Source of the DNA: Streptomyces flavotricini
GTDB taxonomy: Bacteria; Actinomycetota; Actinomycetes; Streptomycetales; Streptomycetaceae
Direction of reading: 5' to 3'
Assembly (NCBI RefSeq): GCF_020639365.1
Contig: NZ_JAINUL010000001.1
Coordinates: 2,926,451 to 2,985,786 of the forward strand
Length of the DNA: 59,336 bases
The notes beneath the pieces are model-generated. The model did no database searches and was not told where the DNA came from. It saw only the letters and a program-made list of their open reading frames with translations. Below are positions 41,737-52,645 of this stretch, piece after piece. Each line of letters starts with the position of its first letter. Within the stretch, counting starts at the first letter, position 1. The position numbers were made by a program, and so were the translations under genes.

Positions 41737-43662
41737 CTACTTCGGCTCCTTCGAGAGCCGGGGGATGCCCGCGGCCTCGTAGGCGGCCGACTCGTCCAGG
41801 GTCTCGTTCGCCAGCAGGGCCTCGGTCAGCGCGTCGAGTTTCGGCCGGTGTTCGCGCAGCAGCCGACAGGCCTCCTCGTAGCACTCGTCGACGATCCGCC
41901 GCATCTCGTGGTCCACGACGTCGAGGGTGGCGGGGGCCGCCAGCAGTCCGTACGGACTCTGTGCGTCCGCCGGGATCGCGGTGAGGCGGCCGACGCGCTC
42001 GCTCATGCCCCAGCGGCCGACCATGCCGCGCGCGAGGTTGGTGACCTGTTCCAGGTCGTTCTCCGCGCCCGTGGTGATGACGTCGAACACGACGTGCTCG
42101 GCCGCCATGCCGCCCAGCGCGCCGATGATGCGGCCGCGGAGGTAGTCCTCCGTGTACGAGTAGCGGTCCGCGTCGGGGGTCGAGAGGGTGACGCCGAGCG
42201 CCCGGCCGCGCGGCACGATCGTGATCTTGCGGACCGGGTCGGCGCCGGGCTGGAGCATGCCCAGCAGGGCGTGGCCGCTCTCGTGGTAGGCGGTGCGGCG
42301 GCGCTCCTCCTCGGGCATGACCAGCGCCCGCGCCGCGCCCAGCTGGACCTTCTCCAGGGCGTCCATGAAATCGGCCTGGGTGACCTGGGTCTGCTTGCGC
42401 TTCACCGCGAGCAGGGCGGCTTCGTTGGCCAGGTTGGCGAGGTCGGCGCCCGTCATGCCGGGGGTGGTGCGGGCCACCTGGTCGAGGTCCGCGTCGGCGG
42501 CGAGCGGGATGTCCCGCGTGTGGATCCGCAGGATGGACTCGCGGCCGGCCCGGTCGGGCGGGGAGACCGACACCGTGCGGTCGAAGCGGCCGGGGCGGGT
42601 GAGCGCCGGGTCCAGTACGTCGGGCCGGTTGGTGGCGGCGATGACGACGACCCCCTCCGATCCGGAGAAGCCGTCCATCTCGGTCAGGATCTGGTTCAGG
42701 GTCTGCTCGCGCTCGTCGTGGCCGCCCATGGCGGCCCCGCCGCCGCGGGCCCGCCCGATGGTGTCGATCTCGTCGATGAAGACGATGGAGGGGGCCACCT
42801 TCCGCGCCTCGGAGAAGAGTTCGCGGACCCGGGAGGCGCCCACGCCGACGATCATCTCGATGAACTCGGAGGCGGAGGCGGAGAAGAACGGCACCCCGGC
42901 CTCGCCCGCGACCGCACGCGCCAGCAGGGTCTTGCCCGTGCCGGGAGGCCCGGCGAGCAGCACCCCGCCGGGCATCCTGGCGCCCAGGGCCCGGTACCGC
43001 TGCGGGTGCTTGAGGAAGTCCACGACGTCGTTGAGCTCGCCCTTGACCTCGTCGATGCCGGCCACGTCGGCGAAGGTGGTGCGCTTGCCGCCCTCCAGCT
43101 CGACGGGCTTGGGCGGCTGTTTGCGGCCCAGCCCGCCGGCACCGCCCATGGCCGAGCCCATGCGGCGGGCGATGAACACCCACAGGAGGACCAGCAGCAG
43201 CATCGGGGCGAGCGAGATCAGCAGATTGGCCAGGAAGCTGCGCTGCACGACGACCGGGGAGGCCGTGACGACGACGTCGTGCTTGCTGAGGTTCGCCCAC
43301 AGGTCGTCGTCGGCGAAGGCCGGGCGCTGGGTGACGAACTTCGTGTAGTCGCCCTTGTCGCCGTCGGGCAGCGGCTGCTTGTTCTTCAGCTCGCCCTGGA
43401 TGGCGTCGCCCTTGGAGTAGATCTTCGAGACGTTGCCGGCGGCGACCTGCTTGCTGAACTCCGTGTACGAGACGGTCGGCTCGTCGCCCTGGTTGAAGTA
43501 CGACAGGGCCACGTTGGCGAGCAGGAAGACGATCAGCGCGGCGAGGGCGAGTCCGCGCCAGCCCCCGGGCATCTTCCTCTTGGGCGGCGGCGTCGGCGCG
43601 CCCTCGGAGCGCCATGGCGTGTCGGCGCGGTCGCGAGGCGGTACGGGGGTGGGGCTGGGCAC
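41737..43662 (-). CDS. ftsH: ATP-dependent zinc metalloprotease FtsH (second-type paralog)
   Basis: A 641-residue membrane protease. Two N-terminal anchors ([18 protein letters not shown] and [22 protein letters not shown]) hold the extracellular loop. The AAA domain has Walker [12 protein letters not shown], Walker [13 protein letters not shown] and the [20 protein letters not shown]. The peptidase motif is H460-E-S-G-H464, with the third ligand Asp in [11 protein letters not shown]. It degrades membrane and regulatory proteins. Streptomyces has its main ftsH in the tilS/hpt region, so this is probably the paralog. GTG 43662 has AAGGAGG 4 bases upstream. Confidence 0.93.
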   Translation of the reverse strand: MPSPTPVPPRDRADTPWRSEGAPTPPPKRKMPGGWRGLALAALIVFLLANVALSYFNQGDEPTVSYTEFSKQVAAGNVSKIYSKGDAIQGELKNKQPLPDGDKGDYTKFVTQRPAFADDDLWANLSKHDVVVTASPVVVQRSFLANLLISLAPMLLLVLLWVFIARRMGSAMGGAGGLGRKQPPKPVELEGGKRTTFADVAGIDEVKGELNDVVDFLKHPQRYRALGARMPGGVLLAGPPGTGKTLLARAVAGEAGVPFFSASASEFIEMIVGVGASRVRELFSEARKVAPSIVFIDEIDTIGRARGGGAAMGGHDEREQTLNQILTEMDGFSGSEGVVVIAATNRPDVLDPALTRPGRFDRTVSVSPPDRAGRESILRIHTRDIPLAADADLDQVARTTPGMTGADLANLANEAALLAVKRKQTQVTQADFMDALEKVQLGAARALVMPEEERRRTAYHESGHALLGMLQPGADPVRKITIVPRGRALGVTLSTPDADRYSYTEDYLRGRIIGALGGMAAEHVVFDVITTGAENDLEQVTNLARGMVGRWGMSERVGRLTAIPADAQSPYGLLAAPATLDVVDHEMRRIVDECYEEACRLLREHRPKLDALTEALLANETLDESAAYEAAGIPRLSKEPK

Positions 43663-43738
43663 GTGGCCTCCTTACTGCCGTCCTCGTGGCCGACGATAAG
43701 GGATGTAACGCACCATTGCGCCTGCAGAATGCAGAAAA

Positions 43739-43773
43739 GAGGGCCCCGGCCGGATGATCCGGCCGGGGCCCTC
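43739..43773 (-). terminator. Terminator after ffh
   Basis: The 17-base perfect arms are 43739-43755 and 43757-43773. On the minus strand the stem runs into TTTTCTGCATTCTGC, so it is a strong intrinsic terminator for ffh. Confidence 0.93.
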
Positions 43774-43788
43774 CCCGTACGCCCGTAC

Positions 43789-45360
43789 TTACTTCATGAA
43801 CTTCTTGAACTCGTCCGGAAGGTCGAAGTCCTGGCCGGACTGACCGCCGCCGGCGGGAAGGCCGAACGGGCTGCCGGTCGCGGGCGGGGCGCTCTGCGGG
43901 CCCTGCTCGCGGCGGGCGGCGGCGGCCGCCTCCTCTTCCTTGCGCTTCATCGGGTTGCCGCTCTTGCGCTTGCCCTTGGCCTGCTTGATCTGCTTCTTCT
44001 GCCGGCCGGGGCCGCCGCCCATCCCGGGGATGCCGGGCATCCCGGGCATGCCGCCGCCCTGGGCCATGCGGGACATCATCTTGCGGGCCTCGAAGAAGCG
44101 CTCGACGAGGCTCTTGACCGCGCTGACCTCGGCACCGGAGCCCTTGGCGATACGGGCGCGGCGCGAGCCGTTGATGAGGTGCGGGTCCTGGCGCTCGGCC
44201 GGGGTCATCGACTTGATGATCGCGGCCATGCGGTCGACGTCACGCTCGTCGATGTTGTTGATCTGGTCCTTGATCTGACCCATGCCCGGGAGCATGCCGA
44301 GCAGCTTGGAGATGGAGCCCATCTTCCGGACCTGCTCCATCTGGGCCAGGAAGTCGTCGAGCGTGAACTCCTTCGGACCCTTCGCCAGCTTGGCCGCCAT
44401 CTTCTCGGCCTCGGCCTGGCTGAAGGTCTTCTCGGCCTGCTCGATGAGGGTGAGCATGTCACCCATGTCGAGGATCCGGCCCGCCATGCGGTCGGGGTGG
44501 AACGCGTCGAACTCGTCGAGCTTCTCGCCGTTCGAGGCGAACATGATCTGCTTGCCGGTGACGTGCGCGATGGAGAGCGCGGCACCACCGCGGGCGTCGC
44601 CGTCGAGCTTGGACAGCACGACGCCGTCGAAGCCGACGCCGTCGCGGAAGGCCTCGGCGGTGTTGACCGCGTCCTGGCCGATCATCGCGTCGACGACGAA
44701 GAGGATCTCGTCGGGGCTGACGGCGTCGCGGATGTCCGCGGCCTGCTGCATCAGCTCGGAGTCGATGCCGAGGCGGCCGGCGGTGTCGACGATGACGATG
44801 TCGTACTGCTTGGTGCGGGCGTACTCGATGGAGTCCTTGGCCACCTGCACCGGGTCGCCGACGCCGTTGCCGGGGGCGGGCGCGTAGACCGCGACGCCGG
44901 CGCGCTCGGCGACGACGCTCAGCTGGTTGACGGCGTTGGGGCGCTGGAGGTCGCAGGCGACGAGCAGCGGGGAGTGGCCCTGGCCCTTGAGCCAGAGGCC
45001 GAGCTTTCCGGCGAGGGTGGTCTTACCGGCACCCTGGAGGCCGGCGAGCATGATCACGGTGGGCGCGGTCTTGGCGAAGCGCAGCCGCCGGGTCTCGCCG
45101 CCGAGGATCGAGACGAGCTCGTCGTTGACGATCTTGAGGACCTGCTGGCCCGGGTTGAGGGCCTTGGAGACCTCTTCGCCGCGGGCGCGCTCCTTGACGT
45201 TCGCGATGAAGGAGCGGACGACGGGGAGGGCGACGTCGGCCTCGAGGAGGGCGATACGGATTTCCCGCGCCGCAGCGTCGATGTCCTGCTCGGAGAGGCG
45301 GCCCTTGCCCCGGAGGGACTTGAAGGTCGCGCTGAGGCGGTCGGAAAGCGTATCGAACAC
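43789..45360 (-). CDS. ffh: Signal recognition particle protein Ffh (SRP54)
   Basis: A 523-residue GTPase. The N domain, the G domain with G1 GLQGAGKTT near residues 107-115, DTAGRLGID and GGAALS, and the Met-rich M domain (LLGMLPGMGQIKDQI ... MMSRMAQGGGMPGMPGIPGMGGG) are all present. The M domain binds 4.5S RNA and signal sequences. The C-terminus is longer than in E. coli, with a basic KKQIKQAKGKRKSG part and Gly/Gln-rich tail. It starts at GTG 45360. With FtsY at 52646 it gives the co-translational route to the membrane. Confidence 0.97.
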   Translation of the reverse strand: MFDTLSDRLSATFKSLRGKGRLSEQDIDAAAREIRIALLEADVALPVVRSFIANVKERARGEEVSKALNPGQQVLKIVNDELVSILGGETRRLRFAKTAPTVIMLAGLQGAGKTTLAGKLGLWLKGQGHSPLLVACDLQRPNAVNQLSVVAERAGVAVYAPAPGNGVGDPVQVAKDSIEYARTKQYDIVIVDTAGRLGIDSELMQQAADIRDAVSPDEILFVVDAMIGQDAVNTAEAFRDGVGFDGVVLSKLDGDARGGAALSIAHVTGKQIMFASNGEKLDEFDAFHPDRMAGRILDMGDMLTLIEQAEKTFSQAEAEKMAAKLAKGPKEFTLDDFLAQMEQVRKMGSISKLLGMLPGMGQIKDQINNIDERDVDRMAAIIKSMTPAERQDPHLINGSRRARIAKGSGAEVSAVKSLVERFFEARKMMSRMAQGGGMPGMPGIPGMGGGPGRQKKQIKQAKGKRKSGNPMKRKEEEAAAAARREQGPQSAPPATGSPFGLPAGGGQSGQDFDLPDEFKKFMK

Positions 45361-45418
45361 GGTGGTCGCGATTCCTCGGGTCGGGGGCGTGTGGTCGCCC
45401 CCCAGGGTATCGGGCCGT

Positions 45419-45456
45419 CCCCCCGTCCGGGGACCCGCCCGTTCCCGGACGGGGGG
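45419..45456 (-). terminator. Hairpin after glnD
   Basis: CCCCCCGTCCGGG (45419-45431) pairs with CCCGGACGGGGGG (45444-45456). It lies 16 bases after the glnD stop, without a clear T-run. Confidence 0.8.
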
Positions 45457-45471
45457 GGCGGCGCCCCCGGG

Positions 45472-47913
45472 TCAGTGGAGGGCGGCCTCCAGGGCGGCGG
45501 CCAGGGCGGTCGCGGCGGGCGGCGGGAGCGGTTTGCCGTCGGGGTCGACCACGTACAGGGAGTCCACGGCGTTGGCGCCCAGCGTCGACACGTGCGCGCT
45601 GCGCACCCGCACCCCGGAGGACTCCAGCGCGCGCCCGATCCGGTGCAGCAGACCCACCGCGTCGGGGGCCCGCACCTCCAGGACCGTGGCCAGCGAGGAC
45701 ACCTCCGGGACCACCGTGACCCGGGGCGGCGGCGGTACCACCCCGCGCCGCCGCGGGTACGCCGCCTCGCGGTCCGCGAGCTTCGCCCGGACGTCCAGGG
45801 AGCCGTCCAGCGCCCGGATCAGGTCCGTCCGCAGCCGCGCCGCCTCGGGCAGCGCCCCGTACTCCGCCGCCACCCGCCAGCGCAGGACGAGCACCTCGCC
45901 CGCCAGATCGGACAGTTCCATCGAGCGCAGGTCGGCGGCCCGGACCGTGAGACGGTGCAGGGCCAGTACGCCGGCCACCGCCGGGAGGACCCCCGGCTGG
46001 TCCGGGACCGCCACCACCAGTTCGACGCCGACCGCGTCGTCCTCCTCCCGGCGCGCGTGCAGCGCCAGGACCGGCTCTCCCGTGCGCAGCGCCTCCACCG
46101 CGAGGCGTTCCTGCTCGGTCGTCGGGATGGCCGGTTCCGCCGCCGGCTGCGGCGCTCCCCGCAGCACGGAGGCCACCCGTCCCACCAGGTCCGCCACCAG
46201 CGAGCCGCGCCACGTGCTCCAGGCCGCCGGGCCGGTGGCCAGCGCGTCGGCCTCGGTCAGCGCGTGCAGGATCTCCAGCGTTCCGAGCGATCCCACGGCC
46301 TGCGCGACCGAGCGGACCGTCGCCGGGTCGTCGAGGTCGCGCCGCGTCGCGGTGTCGATCAGCAGCAGGTGGTGCCGTACGAGGACCCCCAGCACGGCGG
46401 CGTCCCGCTCGTCGAAGCCCACGCGTACGGCCACGTCGTGGGCGATCGTCTCGCCCGCCACCGAGTGGTCCCCCGGCCAGCCCTTGCCGATGTCGTGCAG
46501 CAGGGCGGCCATCAGCAGCAGGTCGGGCCGGCCGACCCGGCGGGTCAGGGCGGAGGCCCGTACCGCCGTCTCCACCAGGTGGCGGTCCACCGTCCAGGTG
46601 TGCACGGGATTGCGCTGCGGCCGGCACCGCACCCGTTCCCAGTCGGGCAGCAGCCGCGTGATCAGGCCTTCGGCCTCCAGCGCCTCCCAGACCGCCACCG
46701 CCGGCTCCCCCGCCCCCAGCAGGGTCAGCAGCTGCTCCCGTGCCTCGGCGGGCCACGGCACCGGCAGCGGCTTGGCCTGCGCCGCGAGCCGTCGTACGGC
46801 GTGCAGGGACACCGGCAGCCCGGCCTGCGCGGCCGCGGCCCCGAAGCGCAGCGCCAGTACCGGATCGCGGTCGGGCCGGGCGGCCAGGGCCAGGACGGCC
46901 TCGCCGTCCGACTCCACGACCCCCTCCGCGAGCGGGGCCCGCTCGGCCGCCGCGGCCCCCCGCGTGCCCAGCAGCCCGCGCAGCCTCGGCCGGGCCGCCC
47001 GGGCCCGCAGGACGCGCCCGACCTCCCGCCAGGTCACGTCCCCGGCGTACGCGACGACCCGCGCGGCCTCGTACACCTCGCGCAGCAGCGCGTCCGCGTC
47101 GAGCAGCCCCAGCTGGGCGGCCACCTGGTCCTGTTCCTGGAGCGCGAGCCGGTCGGTCGCCCGGCCGGTCACCAGGTGCAGCGCGTCCCGCGCGTCCAGC
47201 AGCCGCCGCCGGGCCTCGGCCAGCCCCTCGCGCGGGGCGTCGGCCAGCCAGGACGCGGCGACCGCCCGCAGCGCGGTGGCGTCGCGGAGCCCGCCGCGGG
47301 CCTCCTTGAGGTCGGGCTCCAGCAGGAAGCGCAGCTCCCCGGCCTGCTCGGCCCGGTCCCGGCACAGCGCGTGCAGCTGCGGGAGCCGCTTGGCGGCCTG
47401 GTTGCGCCAGTCGGCCAGTACCGAGGTGCGCAGGCCCGCGAGCAGCCCCGCGTCACCGGCGACCGGCCGGGCGTCCAGCAGCCCCAGGTGCACCTTGAGG
47501 TCCTCGGCGGCGGTCTTGCGGGCCTCGCCCGGGGTCCGCACCGAGTGGTCGAGGGCCACGCCCAGGTCCCACACGGGGTACCAGATCCGGTCGGCCAGCG
47601 CGCTCAGCGCCCGCGGCTCCGCCTTGCCGTCGTGGAGCAGCAGCAGGTCGAGGTCGCTGCGCGGGGAGAGTTCGGCGCGCCCGTAGCCGCCGACCGCGAC
47701 GAGGGTGGCGCCCCGCACCCCGGTCTCCCTCAGGGCCGTGGTGAACAGGGCGTTCAGCCAGTCGTCGGTCAGCCCGGCCAGCGCGGAACGCCGCGAAGGC
47801 CCGGACCGCGACTCCTCCTGGAGGAGTCGCAGCCGGGCCGCGGCGTAACCGCTGGGTCCCGAGGCGGACGGTTCGTCGGAATCACCCGTCATGGTCTCTT
47901 CGACGCTCGTCAC
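45472..47913 (-). CDS. glnD: [Protein-PII] nucleotidyltransferase GlnD
   Basis: An 813-residue bifunctional enzyme. The nucleotidyltransferase domain has GGYGRAELSPRSDLDLLLLH; an HD domain has the metal motif LLHDIGKGWPGDHS; two C-terminal ACT domains (VVAVPDQPGVLPAVAGVLALH and LEVRAPDAVGLLHRIGRAL) sense glutamine. In Streptomyces, GlnD adenylylates GlnK instead of uridylylating it, as I recall from S. coelicolor work. GTG 47913 is taken; ATG 47892 is possible. It is the last gene of amtB-glnK-glnD, 17 bases after glnK. Confidence 0.96.
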   Translation of the reverse strand: MTSVEETMTGDSDEPSASGPSGYAAARLRLLQEESRSGPSRRSALAGLTDDWLNALFTTALRETGVRGATLVAVGGYGRAELSPRSDLDLLLLHDGKAEPRALSALADRIWYPVWDLGVALDHSVRTPGEARKTAAEDLKVHLGLLDARPVAGDAGLLAGLRTSVLADWRNQAAKRLPQLHALCRDRAEQAGELRFLLEPDLKEARGGLRDATALRAVAASWLADAPREGLAEARRRLLDARDALHLVTGRATDRLALQEQDQVAAQLGLLDADALLREVYEAARVVAYAGDVTWREVGRVLRARAARPRLRGLLGTRGAAAAERAPLAEGVVESDGEAVLALAARPDRDPVLALRFGAAAAQAGLPVSLHAVRRLAAQAKPLPVPWPAEAREQLLTLLGAGEPAVAVWEALEAEGLITRLLPDWERVRCRPQRNPVHTWTVDRHLVETAVRASALTRRVGRPDLLLMAALLHDIGKGWPGDHSVAGETIAHDVAVRVGFDERDAAVLGVLVRHHLLLIDTATRRDLDDPATVRSVAQAVGSLGTLEILHALTEADALATGPAAWSTWRGSLVADLVGRVASVLRGAPQPAAEPAIPTTEQERLAVEALRTGEPVLALHARREEDDAVGVELVVAVPDQPGVLPAVAGVLALHRLTVRAADLRSMELSDLAGEVLVLRWRVAAEYGALPEAARLRTDLIRALDGSLDVRAKLADREAAYPRRRGVVPPPPRVTVVPEVSSLATVLEVRAPDAVGLLHRIGRALESSGVRVRSAHVSTLGANAVDSLYVVDPDGKPLPPPAATALAAALEAALH

Positions 47914-47930
47914 CCAGGAGCTCCCGTCGC

Positions 47931-49609
<1,679 letters not shown>

Positions 49610-49760
49610 CGGCGTCTCCTCGTCGTCGGTGCGTTCGCGTGCGGGCGATCGTGAAAACCTGAGCGGCGCAAGGCGTAAGGCCGGGGGGTGGGGGCCTGGG
49701 GGCTGGCCGGTTATTGGCCCTGAGATTCGCGCAGGCCGGTTTCCGGCGGCGCCGCTGGGT

Positions 49761-49796
49761 GTTTCGCAGCCGTGACGAAGAGGTCTGCTGTGTTAC
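49761..49796 (-). promoter_or_regulatory. GlnR-type binding site upstream of amtB
   Basis: On the minus strand, GTCAC-N6-GAAAC (49761-49776) matches the a-b half pair of the actinobacterial GlnR box. A further GTAAC (49792-49796) lies 15 bases upstream of that, two bases short of the canonical spacing, so the outer pair is weak. This fits nitrogen control of amtB-glnK-glnD. Confidence 0.75.
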
Positions 49797-49824
49797 GCGT
49801 CCATGAACGGGACCGGGACGTGAG

Positions 49825-49899
49825 CCGGCCGCGGCAGTACCCGGGGGGACCTGGCTGGGGGAGCCTGATCGGGCTTCACGGGGTGACTGCCGCGGCCGG
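49825..49899 (-). terminator. Long-loop hairpin after nsdA
   Basis: The 14-base perfect arms CCGGCCGCGGCAGT (49825-49838) and ACTGCCGCGGCCGG (49886-49899) enclose 47 bases. It lies 28 bases after the nsdA stop, upstream of the amtB control region. The gap from 49610 to 49926 holds only this hairpin, the GlnR-type site and the amtB leader. Confidence 0.65.
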
Positions 49900-49926
49900 G
49901 GCCTTCGGGGGCGTCCGCGCGGGCCG

Positions 49927-51432
49927 TCAGACGGCCTCGGCGGCCTCGGGGAGCCGGGAGGCGAGCTGGTCGGTCAGCCGGACCACGTCGGCGACGTCGC
50001 CGTACTCGCGGGCGGCGCTGTCCACGGTCTTGCGGATCCTCGTATTGACCCGTTCGGACCGCACCTTTTCCGCCACCTTCAGGGCGTGGTCGACGAGGAC
50101 GACGGCCTGCTCGGGCTCGCGCCGGAGCAGGTGCACGGTGGCCATGCCGATCAGGTTGAGGCTGTACGAGCGCTGGTGCTCCTCGTCCTTCTCGAAGAGG
50201 TCCACGGCCCGCTGCATGACGGGTTCGGCGAGGGAGGCGTACATGGGGCTGCGCCCTGCCACGTAGGCCAGGTCGCGGTACGAGTGGGAGTTCTCGCCGT
50301 TGAGCTCGGCCTCGGAGAAGAACCGGATCCAGTCGGGTTCGGGCTCGCCGCCGAAGTCGACGTCGGAGAAGGTGTCCTCGGCCATCCGGACGGCTCGTTT
50401 GCAGCGGCTGGGCTGGCCCATGTTGGCGTAGGCGCGGGCTTCCATCGCATACAGCATGGCCTGGGTGCGCGGGCCGGCGCAGTCGCGGCTGCCGTACTGC
50501 GCGAGGTGGATGAGTTCCAGGGCGTCCTCGGGGCGGCCGAGGTGGATCATCTGGCGGCTCATGCTGGAGAGGATGTACGAGCCAAGCGGCTTGTCCCCGC
50601 CCTCCTTGGCGGCGTGCAGCGCGAGGACGAAGTACTTCTGCGCGGTGGGGTGCAGGCCGATGTCGTAGCTCATCCAGCCGGCCAGTTCGGCGAGTTCCGC
50701 CGCGACCTTGAAGAGCCGGCGCATGACGGGGGCCGGGTGGTTCTCCTGCAGCAGGTCGGTGACCTCGTGGAGCTGGCCCACGACGGCCTTGCGGCGCAGT
50801 CCCCCGCCGCACTGGGCGTCCCACTGGCGGAACATGACGGTGGTGGCTTCGAGGAGGCCGAGTTCCGGTTCGGAGAGCCGGGGCGGTCGGTGGCCGCTGA
50901 GGGCGCCGGGCGCCCCCGCCTCGCGGGGGGCCGGGTCGGCGGCGGTGACCGGGACGAGCCAGCGCTGCATGGGCTCGATGAGGGCGGGGCCCGCGGAGAG
51001 GGCGAGGGAGGTCCCCAGGAAGCCGCGGCGGGCCAGCATCAGGTCGCTGCGGGAGAACTCCCCCAGCAGCTCGACGGTCTGCGGGCCGGCCCAGGGCAGG
51101 TCCACGCCGGAGACGGAGGGCGTCTGGTGGGCGGTGCGCAGGCCGAGCTGCTCGATGGCGACGACGGAGCCGAAGCGCTCGGAGAACAGCTCGGACAGGA
51201 TCCGCGGGACGGGCTCGCGGGGCTGCTCGCCGTCGAGCCAGCGGCGGACCCGGGAGGTGTCCGTGCTGATGTGGTGGGCGCCCATCTGCCGGGCGCGCCG
51301 GTTCACCTGGCGGGCGAGCTCGCCCTTCGACCAGCCGCTGCGGACGAACCAGGAGGTCAGTTGCTCATTGCGGGCCGCGGAACCCGGGACCTCCGGCTCC
51401 ACGCTCGTTCCGCTTGCGCCGTTGCCGCTCAC
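49927..51432 (-). CDS. nsdA: NsdA-type developmental regulator
   Basis: A 501-residue protein. The N-terminal part has a helix-turn-helix-like segment (SGWSKGELARQVNRRARQMG...RVRRWLDGEQPREPVPRIL) and the rest is rich in TPR-like helices (ALELIHLAQYG, AVRMAEDTFSDVDF). In S. coelicolor nsdA lies in this exact place, between amtB and ftsY, and its loss increases sporulation and antibiotic output. The name comes from this synteny and length, not from a search. GTG 51432 and GTG 51450 are both possible starts. Confidence 0.85.
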   Translation of the reverse strand: MSGNGASGTSVEPEVPGSAARNEQLTSWFVRSGWSKGELARQVNRRARQMGAHHISTDTSRVRRWLDGEQPREPVPRILSELFSERFGSVVAIEQLGLRTAHQTPSVSGVDLPWAGPQTVELLGEFSRSDLMLARRGFLGTSLALSAGPALIEPMQRWLVPVTAADPAPREAGAPGALSGHRPPRLSEPELGLLEATTVMFRQWDAQCGGGLRRKAVVGQLHEVTDLLQENHPAPVMRRLFKVAAELAELAGWMSYDIGLHPTAQKYFVLALHAAKEGGDKPLGSYILSSMSRQMIHLGRPEDALELIHLAQYGSRDCAGPRTQAMLYAMEARAYANMGQPSRCKRAVRMAEDTFSDVDFGGEPEPDWIRFFSEAELNGENSHSYRDLAYVAGRSPMYASLAEPVMQRAVDLFEKDEEHQRSYSLNLIGMATVHLLRREPEQAVVLVDHALKVAEKVRSERVNTRIRKTVDSAAREYGDVADVVRLTDQLASRLPEAAEAV

Positions 51433-51834
51433 TGGAACGCCCCCATCCACTCAGCCTCTTCACACGAAACCCTGGCTGGGGCGGCGAGCGCCGCCACGGA
51501 CCTTCACAGGTCCTCCACACGTTGCCTCCGGCATAACCACGGACGGCCCGCCTTCGGGGTTTGGTGCACTGAAAGTAATCCTACGATCACCCCCTCCGCG
51601 AGGTCGATCGCGGAAACGCCACCATTCGCCACCCCTTTGAATGAACTAGCCACCCGCCAGGCGCGATTCACTTGACACCGAGGCGAAAACGATCGGATGG
51701 ACGGGAGTGCGGTGGGGGCGCGCGCAGCGAGGAGTGCGCCGGGCAGCCCCTCCGGGCACCGGGCTCGCACCCGGCCCCGCATCCCGTCCCGTCGACGTCG
51801 TAACCACCTGCGCGTCCGACCCGTTGGAGGGGGC
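51433..51834. promoter_or_regulatory. 402-base divergent promoter region between nsdA and the prim-pol gene
   Basis: It holds a GGCGGCG/CGCCGCC hairpin (51480-51495) in the nsdA leader, a minus-strand -10-like TAGGAT (51578-51583), and a plus-strand -35-like TTGACA (51672-51677) with a weak -10-like sequence 17 bases on. No small open frame with a ribosome site was noticed. AT content is a little higher than average around 51560-51700. Confidence 0.5.
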
Positions 51835-52509
51835 ATGGGCATGGGCTTCACGATCGGCGGCAGCCGCAGCACCAAGGAGTTCCTTTCCGGCTCGCGGCGG
51901 CGCGGCCGGACCTCGGAGTGCACGGCCGTCGCGGAGTACACGGGACTGTGGGGCTGGGACGTGGTCCCCGGCGCCCGCGCCGCGGCCCCCGCTCGCGGCT
52001 GCTCCTGCGGTCATACGAATTGCAGCGCGCCGGGGGCGCATCCGCTGCCCCTCGCTCCGACCGTCCCGGCCGGCGCCACCCTCGACGAGGTCTCCGAGGC
52101 CTGGAGCGGGTACCCCGGCGCGGCGGTCCTGCTCCCCGTCGGCCGCGCCTTCGACGTCATCGAGGTCTCCGAGGAGGCGGGGCGCAGGGCGCTGGTCCGC
52201 CTGGAGCGGATGGGCCTGCCGCTCGGGCCGGTCACGGCGACCCCGGACGGCCGGGCCCAGTTCTTCGTGGCCCCGGGCGCGGCCGCCGGGCTGCCGCAGC
52301 TGCTGTACCGGATGGGCTGGGACGACGCCGACCTCGATCTGCGGGCACTGGGGTCCGGAGCCTTCCTCACCGCCCCGCCGTCCGACTTCGCCGGCCTGGG
52401 CCCGGTCGGCTGGCTGCGCCCGCCCGCGCTGGACGCCGCGGGGGGCCCGCCGCAGGCCCGGCTGCTGCTGGGCACCCTCGCGTACATCTGCCACCGGCTG
52501 CGGCGCTAG
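51835..52509 (+). CDS. Stand-alone prim-pol N-terminal domain protein, probably degenerate
   Basis: A 224-residue protein that looks like the N-terminal primase-polymerase domain found in mobile replicons. It has the YTGLWGWDVVPG opening and the Cys/His cluster GCSCGHTNCSAPGAHP near residues 56-71. The catalytic DxD is expected where it reads FDVIEVSEEAG, so the acidic pair is largely lost. It may be a fossil or serve a non-catalytic role. ATG 51835 has GGAGG 4 bases upstream and ATG 51841 has it at 10. It is divergent from nsdA and convergent with ftsY. Confidence 0.75.
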   Translation: MGMGFTIGGSRSTKEFLSGSRRRGRTSECTAVAEYTGLWGWDVVPGARAAAPARGCSCGHTNCSAPGAHPLPLAPTVPAGATLDEVSEAWSGYPGAAVLLPVGRAFDVIEVSEEAGRRALVRLERMGLPLGPVTATPDGRAQFFVAPGAAAGLPQLLYRMGWDDADLDLRALGSGAFLTAPPSDFAGLGPVGWLRPPALDAAGGPPQARLLLGTLAYICHRLRR

Positions 52510-52514
52510 GGGCT

Positions 52515-52564
52515 GTCCGCACAGTAGCGCCGGCCGCCCGCGGGGCAGGCGGGACTGTGCGGAC
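52515..52564. terminator. Hairpin after the prim-pol gene
   Basis: GTCCGCACAGT (52515-52525) pairs exactly with ACTGTGCGGAC (52554-52564), with a second inner GC-rich stem. It lies six bases after the prim-pol stop. Confidence 0.85.
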
Positions 52565-52584
52565 ACCCCGTAGGGGGCGTGCCC

Positions 52585-52630
52585 ACGACAGCGCCCCCGG
52601 GTTCCGGGCGGAACGCGGGGGCGGTGTCGT
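52585..52630 (-). terminator. Hairpin after ftsY
   Basis: ACGACAGCGCCCCCG (52585-52599) pairs with 52616-52630 with one mismatch. It is just after the ftsY stop on the minus strand and probably ends that transcript; it forms a back-to-back pair with the previous hairpin. Confidence 0.8.
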
Positions 52631-52645
52631 GCGTACGGTCGGCGC

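Noticed and set aside
51835..52509. Prophage or plasmid remnant at the prim-pol gene
   Set aside because: No integrase, excisionase, att-like repeat or other phage gene lies nearby, and flanking core genes keep their usual order.
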